Shown: positions 58,401-64,000 of the stretch, piece after piece
Layout of the letters: the number at the start of each line of letters is the position of its first letter
Numbering within the stretch: the first letter of the stretch is position 1
Source: Pseudomonas sp. HMWF032
Lineage (GTDB): Bacteria > Pseudomonadota > Gammaproteobacteria > Pseudomonadales > Pseudomonadaceae
Assembly: GCF_003060885.1 (NCBI RefSeq)
Contig: NZ_QAIG01000005.1
Coordinates: forward strand, 1,363,090-1,427,089
Length of the DNA: 64,000 nt
Direction: 5' to 3'
Made by a program: the position numbers and the translations under genes
The notes under the pieces: generated by a model
Told to the model about the DNA's origin: nothing
The model's input: only the letters and a program-made list of their open reading frames with translations
Databases searched by the model: none

Positions 58401-61400
58401 ACGCACCCAACTGCAGCGCGTCATGCAGTTGCATGCTCACCGCGCCACCCAGGTTGGCCTCGGTGATCTCGCTGCGACCTGCTTTCAAGTTCCAGCCGCC
58501 GGTAGCGTCCAGTTGGCCCAGGTTCAGCGCACCATTGAGCGTGTGCTGCACCTGACCGTTGACCATGGCGCTGCCAATGCGTGCCGAATCGGCCTGCAAG
58601 CTCCAGTTACCGGCACGGGTCAGCCGGTCGATTTGCACTGCACCGCTGTGCACCTGCTCCAGCGCGCCGGCAAAACTCGCCTCGCCCAATACCGCGGAAG
58701 CACTGCGCAACGTGCCGAAGCCCGCTACATTGAGCGTGTCGACACGCAGGGCATCACTCAGATTGACCGTCAGATTGCCGCTACGACTATCCAAGGTGCC
58801 GACGGTCAGGGCTTCACCGCTCAGTTCCAGATCACGCTCGGCACGCAGTGCCGTCAGTTCGAGCAGACCGCTGCCCTGCAGGTGAATGTCCCCACCACTG
58901 CTGACCCGATCCAGGCGCAGATTACCCAAGCTGCGCAGCCACTGATGGCTCGCACTGTCCAGCGTACCGCCCTGAATACCAGCCGCCAGGCTGAGGAACA
59001 GCCCACCGGTGGCACTGTTGACCTGCAGGTGCCGGGCCGACAGCTCAAGCGGTTGCAGCGGGCTGCCAATATCACCCAGGCTGGACAGACGCAGCAGACC
59101 GCTGGCATGCCAGCGCGTCGACGGTGCCCCTGCACTGAGGCGTGCGGCCTGAATATCCAGATCACCGTTGGCGACGCTGACGTTGCCCAGGCGCACGTCG
59201 CCACCGCTGTTGAGCAGGACGCCCTTGTCGGCATTCAGGCTGCTGCCGGCACTGGCCAGCCAGTCGCCGCTGACGTCCGCCACTAAGCCGCCAAGCTGCC
59301 ACGCACCGCGCTGCTGCACCTCGCTGACTTGGCCCAGATCCAAGGTACCGTTTACGGCAACCGTGCCCAGACGCAGCACGCCCGGCTGACTGGCCGCGCC
59401 TTGCAGGCCGCCGAGCCAGGCATCAGCGCCTAGGTCCAGATTGATCTGTTGAGACACCAGCCCTGTGCCCAGTTGCAAGCGCTGCCCGCTGGCCCCGGTC
59501 AGGCCGCTGACCTTGAGGTTGATCTGCCCGCCCAGCAGGTTTTCACCCAGCTGACTGGCGGCGCGCAGGTTACCCAGCACCTGCAGCGACAGACTGTCCA
59601 CGCCCGTCAGACGCTCCACGGCGAGATCGCCGTGTTGCACCAGGTTGAGCAGCCGTGCCCGTGCGGTGAGGTCGCCAGTGACCGCCATATTCAGCGCCTG
59701 AGCGTTGCCGATACTGCCGCCGGCCGCCTCCAGGGTGACGTCATGGCCACGAATGACCACCTTGTCGCCATTGCTGCTGACGATGCTGCCATCAGTTTTC
59801 AGGCTGATGCTGCGCCCGTTGAGCGCCTGCACGTTGAAGTCCTGCTCGCCACCGAGGAACAGGTCCGTTTGCGCCGTGGCGGTCAGGGTTCCGCCGGCCT
59901 TGACGTTAACGTCATCGCGCTGAATCACGCGGATCAGCAGCGGGTTATTGGCATCAAAAACGATGTCATCCCGCTCAGCAGACGCCAGCGCCGCGCGCTG
60001 TTCGTTGCTCAACGTAGCGGCCTGGCTCAGGTCGATGACAATCGCATCGGCTTTCAAGCGGCCAATGCGCGAGGCCTCCAGGGTGACGTTGCGACCCTCG
60101 ATGTTGTTGGCCTCCTTGACCACCGAACCGCCATCGTCGCGGCGCAACAGGTTGGCGGAAATCGAGTAGCGCAGTTGCTCATCCGTCCATTTGGCCGTCT
60201 GCTCCAGACTGGCCAGCTCGCTGCCCTGCAGTTGGTAAGTGAAGTTCGCATCAAAACTGCCCGCGCCATACAGCGTATGCAGGGCTTGGTAGTCCGCGAT
60301 TCGCCGCGCCTCCTCGGTGGCGATCTGCTGCACGCTCCAGCCCAGGCTGGTGAGCTGGTTGCGCTGCCCTTCGCTGAAGGCGGCCTGCTGGGCATCGAAG
60401 CTCAGCGCCCCGCCCTGGCGCATGCGCCAGTACTGCGCATACCGCTGCTGCCCGGCCTTGACCAGCGCATCACGCTGTTGCGCCAGCGCTTCATCGGCGG
60501 CACTGCCGGTCAGGCCCATGCTGGCCCAAAGGCGCTGCAGCTCACTCAGGGCGCGGTTGTCGTAGCTCAGTTCGCTGTTGCCGTCATACAGGTCACCGGC
60601 ACTGACCTTAAGCCAGACATCGCCACCGGCCTTGACCTGATCCAGCCAGAGGTTGCCACCCACTTCCTCCAGGTGGATATCATTCACGGCGGTCGCCTGC
60701 AGCAAGCCTTGGGCACTGTTGCCCGAATCAATGCGCAGCGCATTGCCGGCGGTGCCAATGCTGCCGTGGCTGGAGGTCAGGTTAAGGGTCTTGCCCGTCA
60801 CCACCATCCCGGCCTGGCCGAGAATGTCCCCCTGGGCACTGAGCGAGAGGTGATGACCGCCGGCACTCAGGCGTGTCAGGTTGACACCGCCATTGAGGGC
60901 CTTGAGGTCGATCGAGCCGGCCTGGCTGGAAGCGCCCAGGCTGCGGGTGGCCTCGACCCGCAAGGCCTGTTCGGCGCTGCCGATTGACTGCCCGGCCTGC
61001 AGGTCGAGGTCACGCGCGGCAATCACCAGGCTGTCATTGTTCTGCCGCAGCGCTCCGTCGACCCTCAGCGATGTGCTGCCGCTGAGGTTGTACAACGAGC
61101 CACGCAGCGTCACATCCCCCTTGGCCATCAGGTCGATCAGCCCACTCTCGCTGCCGATAAAGCTGATGTTGATGGGGCGATCAGCCTGCACCGCATAGCG
61201 GTTGATTTCTTTTGTGCCCGAGCTGAACACTTTGGTCAGGGTGGTGCGGTAAACCTGGCACCAAATGAAATGGGTCTTGCAGTACCCACCAAGGAACTCA
61301 TTGATTTTGACCGGATCAGCGGTCGTGTAAGTCTCGTTGACCCGGGAAATTTCACCGGCCCCAAGGCCGACACGGAACATTTGCAACAGCGCGTTATCCG

Positions 61401-64000
61401 GGTCCTGATCCGCCAGCTGCAAGGCCGCATTCTGATAGATCGCGTTGAGCGTCGCGTCCTCGGCAAAGCGGTGGTTACGGATGCGCTCTTTGTCGATCCG
61501 GTACAGGCCTTGGCTGTTGCCCATGTACTCGGCACCGGGAATGGCTGTGCTCTGGCCCTTGACCACTTTTTCCCAGGCCAGGGTGCCATCACCGGTCGGG
61601 ATAAAGCCCCAGAAGGCATCCCAGTACTCTTGCCGGGTGGTGGTGATGCTGTCGTCGCGCCCGGTCAGCCAGACGTAGGAGCGCCCGGCCGTGGTGCTGT
61701 AGCTGGTATCACGGCCATTGCTGCTGCCTTTGTGGATCAGCGGACCGTTGCTCCAGCCTTCATAACGCTGCACCTGATCGCCCACGCGGGTGTACACCGT
61801 CGACCAGAGCCGATCGCCGCCAATCTGCTGCCCCTGTTCGCCACGTCCCAGATCGTTGATGCGCAGGGTGCCTTCCACGCCGCGGCCCAGGTCCAGCCCG
61901 GACAATTCCAGATGGCGCGTGGTGTTATTGGTGATGTGCACCTGACTGAAGCCGTCGAGCACCTTGAGTTGGCCATTGCCGGTGCTGAGGATGTGCCCGG
62001 TCAGCTCCATGTAACCGCCGCCCACCTGCACCTGATCGAGCACGATGCTGTTGCTGTCGTAATCCCAGGCATACCCCAGGGTGCCGGTACGGGCATCGGT
62101 CTGCACCAGTTGCAGGCGGTTGCCAACGGCTTCTGCACGGCGACCGTCGAGATTGGCAAAGCGCGACTCATCAATGGTCGCCCGCCAATCCGCGACACCG
62201 CTCTGGATCAGGCCATTGATGTTCAGGTACAGCGCATTGATCACCACGTTCTGCCCAGCCACCGTGGCCGAACCATTGCCTTGAACCGTGCTGCCGTTGT
62301 TGTTGAATGCCGGATCACCACCAATATGCACAAAGGCCTTGGGGTTGTTCAGGACAAAGTCCTGACCGGCGCTGAGGCTCAGTTTCTGCGCGCGGATATC
62401 GGCATTGGCGTAGATGCTGCCGTATTTGGCAGTCAGTTCGATCTCGCCGCGTTTGTTCAGCAGGCTGCCCGCGACGTAGATATCGGCCGCGGGCATGCTC
62501 AAGCCAGAAGCATCCTTGATGTTGTCAGCCGGGTTGCGCAGGTTCTGCACCACAATGCGCGGCGCGGCCGAGTTTTCCGCCACGGTCACGCTGCTGAAGG
62601 CCGCGTTGCCACTGCCCGGTTTGTTGGCGGCCTGAATGCTCGCATTGCCGGACATCTTGGCGCCGTTGAAGAGCAACTGGCCGCCCAGGTGATCCGGGAT
62701 TTCCAGCCCCTTGAGGCTAAGGAATGCCTCGCTGTGGTTGATGATTTCGATCTTCGCATCGCCCGGTGCATTGAGCTTGCCACTGCCGATCAGGGCATCG
62801 CCTTGCACCAGAATATTGCCGGGCTTGGCCAATATCGGATCAATTTCCAACAGCCAGATTTTCAAGCCTTCCGGCAGGGTGCCCTCGCCGGAAACAGCAC
62901 CGGGGTTATTGGCGACCGTACCGCCCATCTGCTCATACAGCTTGCTCAGGGTTTTGTTCAGCAGGGTACGCTCAGCTTCAAAAGCCGCCCGCTCAACCGC
63001 CGAAATGCCGTAGCTGGCTAAGCGGTTATTGAGCTCCTGCAGGCGCTGCGTCAGCAACTGTGAGTATTCACTTTGCTTAAGGCTCCAAGTGATGCCATCA
63101 CTGACTTCCTGCATCACCGGAACGACGGTAAGCGTGCCTTGGGTCGAGGCATTGAGGCTGGCCGGGTTGACCTCCTGACCATTGAGCAGGTACTTCAGGC
63201 CACTGATGACCAACTTGCGCTGACTGTAAACGCCCGCATCCAACTGACCATCAATACGCACCAGGCCTTGGCCACGGTTCAGGGTGCTGCCGCCGTTGAT
63301 GTCCAGCGACACCTGCCCGACGATGGCACCCAGCAGGTCCGCGGCGGCCTGACGATAAAGGTCACGGCCCACGCCCTTACCAGTGAGTACGCCATGCCCT
63401 TGCCCGGCATAGGCATGAATGTCACCCACGCTGCGCAGCCGACTACCGGCGTTCACGTGCAGGTTACTGGTGCGCAGGTACTCTGCGGCGGCTTCCGGGT
63501 CTGTCACCACCGGGAAGGCGGTGTTGTTCCACAGGTCAGTGCGCGCCGTGAGCTCGGCGCGGTTCATCGCGCCATCGAGCCCATAACCGGCCTGCAAGCG
63601 CAGATCGCCATAGGCGAACAGCGCCGCATTGGCATTTACGCGCGCCACATAGTCGGCTTTGACCCGCGCCAGACTGCTGCCGCTGGCCGCACCGGCTGCG
63701 CCGAACGTCTTGGCGTTAGCCTGACTGTCGATGACATAAGCACCGCTGGCAGCCAGCACCAGATCGCCGATGCTGTAGAGGTCGGCACGCTCCCCAACGC
63801 GCACCTCGGCGTTGCTCTTGAGCACATCGATGCGGGATTCGGCACGGGCAATGCTGATCGCACCGCCACTGTCGAGTTTGACCCGGTCATAGCCATCAAT
63901 ACGGTTGAAGGCCTGAATTTCCAGCTTTTTCGGGTTGCGCCAATCGCCGTCGACACGCAGCAACACGTCGTTGCCGACCAGACTGCTGGTGTCCAGGGAG
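55426..64000 (-). CDS. Giant filamentous-haemagglutinin-type TpsA adhesin (5' end outside window)
   Basis: At least 2,857 residues; the frame is open at the right edge, so the signal peptide and probably the TPS secretion domain are missing. The rest is beta-helix-type sequence rich in Gly/Asp/Asn. Two repeat arrays stand out: 37-residue units (58073-58604) and 53-residue units doubled to 106 (56312-56947). A non-repetitive region near 61200-61700 holds the only two Cys I find (CKTHFIWC). A helical insert (about 60150-60600) interrupts the helix. The C terminus has no CdiA-type toxin signature. LktA-like or FHA-like filamentous adhesin is likely. Start is not visible. Confidence 0.9.
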   Translation of the reverse strand, partial: SLDTSSLVGNDVLLRVDGDWRNPKKLEIQAFNRIDGYDRVKLDSGGAISIARAESRIDVLKSNAEVRVGERADLYSIGDLVLAASGAYVIDSQANAKTFGAAGAASGSSLARVKADYVARVNANAALFAYGDLRLQAGYGLDGAMNRAELTARTDLWNNTAFPVVTDPEAAAEYLRTSNLHVNAGSRLRSVGDIHAYAGQGHGVLTGKGVGRDLYRQAAADLLGAIVGQVSLDINGGSTLNRGQGLVRIDGQLDAGVYSQRKLVISGLKYLLNGQEVNPASLNASTQGTLTVVPVMQEVSDGITWSLKQSEYSQLLTQRLQELNNRLASYGISAVERAAFEAERTLLNKTLSKLYEQMGGTVANNPGAVSGEGTLPEGLKIWLLEIDPILAKPGNILVQGDALIGSGKLNAPGDAKIEIINHSEAFLSLKGLEIPDHLGGQLLFNGAKMSGNASIQAANKPGSGNAAFSSVTVAENSAAPRIVVQNLRNPADNIKDASGLSMPAADIYVAGSLLNKRGEIELTAKYGSIYANADIRAQKLSLSAGQDFVLNNPKAFVHIGGDPAFNNNGSTVQGNGSATVAGQNVVINALYLNINGLIQSGVADWRATIDESRFANLDGRRAEAVGNRLQLVQTDARTGTLGYAWDYDSNSIVLDQVQVGGGYMELTGHILSTGNGQLKVLDGFSQVHITNNTTRHLELSGLDLGRGVEGTLRINDLGRGEQGQQIGGDRLWSTVYTRVGDQVQRYEGWSNGPLIHKGSSNGRDTSYSTTAGRSYVWLTGRDDSITTTRQEYWDAFWGFIPTGDGTLAWEKVVKGQSTAIPGAEYMGNSQGLYRIDKERIRNHRFAEDATLNAIYQNAALQLADQDPDNALLQMFRVGLGAGEISRVNETYTTADPVKINEFLGGYCKTHFIWCQVYRTTLTKVFSSGTKEINRYAVQADRPINISFIGSESGLIDLMAKGDVTLRGSLYNLSGSTSLRVDGALRQNNDSLVIAARDLDLQAGQSIGSAEQALRVEATRSLGASSQAGSIDLKALNGGVNLTRLSAGGHHLSLSAQGDILGQAGMVVTGKTLNLTSSHGSIGTAGNALRIDSGNSAQGLLQATAVNDIHLEEVGGNLWLDQVKAGGDVWLKVSAGDLYDGNSELSYDNRALSELQRLWASMGLTGSAADEALAQQRDALVKAGQQRYAQYWRMRQGGALSFDAQQAAFSEGQRNQLTSLGWSVQQIATEEARRIADYQALHTLYGAGSFDANFTYQLQGSELASLEQTAKWTDEQLRYSISANLLRRDDGGSVVKEANNIEGRNVTLEASRIGRLKADAIVIDLSQAATLSNEQRAALASAERDDIVFDANNPLLIRVIQRDDVNVKAGGTLTATAQTDLFLGGEQDFNVQALNGRSISLKTDGSIVSSNGDKVVIRGHDVTLEAAGGSIGNAQALNMAVTGDLTARARLLNLVQHGDLAVERLTGVDSLSLQVLGNLRAASQLGENLLGGQINLKVSGLTGASGQRLQLGTGLVSQQINLDLGADAWLGGLQGAASQPGVLRLGTVAVNGTLDLGQVSEVQQRGAWQLGGLVADVSGDWLASAGSSLNADKGVLLNSGGDVRLGNVSVANGDLDIQAARLSAGAPSTRWHASGLLRLSSLGDIGSPLQPLELSARHLQVNSATGGLFLSLAAGIQGGTLDSASHQWLRSLGNLRLDRVSSGGDIHLQGSGLLELTALRAERDLELSGEALTVGTLDSRSGNLTVNLSDALRVDTLNVAGFGTLRSASAVLGEASFAGALEQVHSGAVQIDRLTRAGNWSLQADSARIGSAMVNGQVQHTLNGALNLGQLDATGGWNLKAGRSEITEANLGGAVSMQLHDALQLGALTAGQGWTLRGTSATVTNADIQGFVDQQLSGALAQDRLTAGAKWTLQADSARIGNATVNGQVQHTLNGALNLGQLDATGGWNLKAGRSEITEANLGGAVSMQLHDALQLGRLTTSGRLTLQGTAAQIGHLVVGAEADLELTGDLALQRLQAKTSQLRAGSASQLADLAIDGDLLVHVAQGMWLQRATVSGHADLQHTGAQGTLRVGSLDVGRTLNMQGAGHWLGDSALVQGDVSVNIGSGTFGRLESTSGALRLNAGGHLAVDELHSRLQRIDLSAGSAQLGRVSAAGELKAHTQGDLSVLEGRSGGDMSLTTAAGHLGNIRFGTAMDPNDTAGLLAAHLKTTGNLLVHADGDVLGGNAEADLELRMMGRNLRFGRAQSLKEDIFLQANGNFLQGHGNITGQVVEAKRDVGIIANGDLSMPKVLFGGTYSLKAGRDLVVGLGGDLNITGIAEAGRDLRFEIAGKVDLEGVRAGRNLSIVSGAAINIEQFIDAGGHITLKANQGDIRIGQRIRSSGQYEGQAVAGNILLSASGSIETPLVESLNGRIEVEGARLQLGDLASSQRIDLQAGEQITVANSRSGEEQRWLADAIQVGQAVDAGGHITFNARKGDIRVGQRIRSSGQYEGRTIAGDILLSAAGSIEVPLVDSRNGRIDMTGARLQLGDLAASQRIDLLSRGLIRVATSRSAGDQRWTADEGIFFERLLASGQALLDGLLDVRGTQLRAEQGVQVRAGIRHGGSDAASIHLQQAEAPTLSLWAGNLVRVADAAIGQRLDLHGRDMQLYGRHTGSGQLDLWVQGRADQQIADTLLLRLDAASIAAPRLYVAAALIDTTAAQVDLRDARGVNRLELRTPQARVRMDNASPVYMADADVQLYELDKAFSLKQSSLLSDTSAYVLHRKLTHQVVVPNFSINREAGTGVPYQGISAARFAEQHLSSGLTLVRLASLLNSLAATVVSNGVWVPAWSQAPVETRINIDVAGDRLEGDEVASWSL
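56312..56947 (-). repeat. Tandem 318-bp repeats (106 residues, 2 x 53) in tpsA
   Basis: Two in-frame copies, about 56312-56629 and 56630-56947. Both encode DAGGHIT, RSSGQYEG, GRI and LQLGDLASSQRIDL landmarks in the same order. A 318-bp offset is measured between matching GTGATGTGGCC sites at 56594 and 56912. Confidence 0.8.
58073..58604 (-). repeat. 333-bp (111-residue, 3 x 37) repeat in tpsA
   Basis: About 200 bp at 58073-58272 recur at 58405-58604 with about a dozen differences, offset 333 bp. The encoded 37-residue unit ends in DATGGW, AGQGW or AGAKW-like turns, so the array is a three-unit higher-order repeat. Confidence 0.85.

Noticed and set aside
56197-63021. Several 400-620 codon frames on the plus strand
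   Set aside because: All lie opposite tpsA and repeat with its repeats; they are shadows of the coding frame.

Overview
The window looks like chromosomal DNA of a Pseudomonas species (gamma-proteobacteria). The order dacA-rlpA-mltB-rodA-mrdA-rlmH-rsfS-nadD-proA, then mpg, lrgAB, phaJ4, ubiX/mpl, the ethanolamine genes and ppa, is the order I remember from P. aeruginosa PAO1 (about PA3999 to PA4031). The order ispB/rplU-rpmA-obg-proB-creA matches a second PAO1 block (about PA4564 to PA4569). Locus tags are from memory and were not checked. No rRNA, tRNA, insertion sequence, prophage or CRISPR array was seen.

Layout. (1) 1-8256, minus strand: the elongation and cell-wall cluster (PBP5, two peptidoglycan lytic enzymes, RodA, PBP2), followed by ribosome and NAD/proline housekeeping genes. 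(2) 8521-18725: mixed accessory genes. They include an alpha/beta hydrolase with a PilZ-like tail, an LCMT-type methyltransferase, an AAG glycosylase, a DedA-PAP2 fusion, a LON-domain protein, CidAB/LrgAB-type membrane proteins, PhaJ4, a MORN-repeat lipoprotein with a legumain-type (C13) protease domain, and small enzymes. (3) 18802-21357: a periplasmic-sensor c-di-GMP enzyme (SBP-PAS-GGDEF-EAL). (4) 21413-29767: a polyamine or amine catabolic divergon. LysR, a SpuD/PotF-like binding protein and a SpdH-like dehydrogenase lie on the minus strand; a DAO-family oxidase, an aldehyde dehydrogenase and a flavin monoamine oxidase lie on the plus strand. (5) 30416-33563: an MBL-fold hydrolase and mpl-ubiX-YceK-type lipoprotein. 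(6) 33752-41928: an ethanolamine regulon. EatR is divergent from an aldehyde dehydrogenase, the permease, EutB, EutC and a GNAT protein. I found two sigma-54 promoters and two matching 18-bp palindromes there. (7) 41965-45120: a protein with kinase and phosphatase-like domains whose kinase catalytic residues are missing, then mtfA and ppa. (8) 45340-47340: an MFS/AraC divergent pair, followed by about 600 bp without a recognisable gene. (9) 47955-52913: ispB, and rplU-rpmA-obg-proB-creA. (10) 53014-64000, minus strand: a two-partner secretion locus. It holds a giant filamentous adhesin (TpsA, 5' end beyond the window), its TpsB transporter and a SapC-family protein.

The most distinctive points are the MORN-C13 lipoprotein, the pseudokinase, the hydrolase-PilZ fusion, the TpsA-TpsB-SapC operon with its 37- and 53-residue repeat arrays, and the complete predicted RpoN/EatR promoter architecture. 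None can be proved novel from sequence alone.
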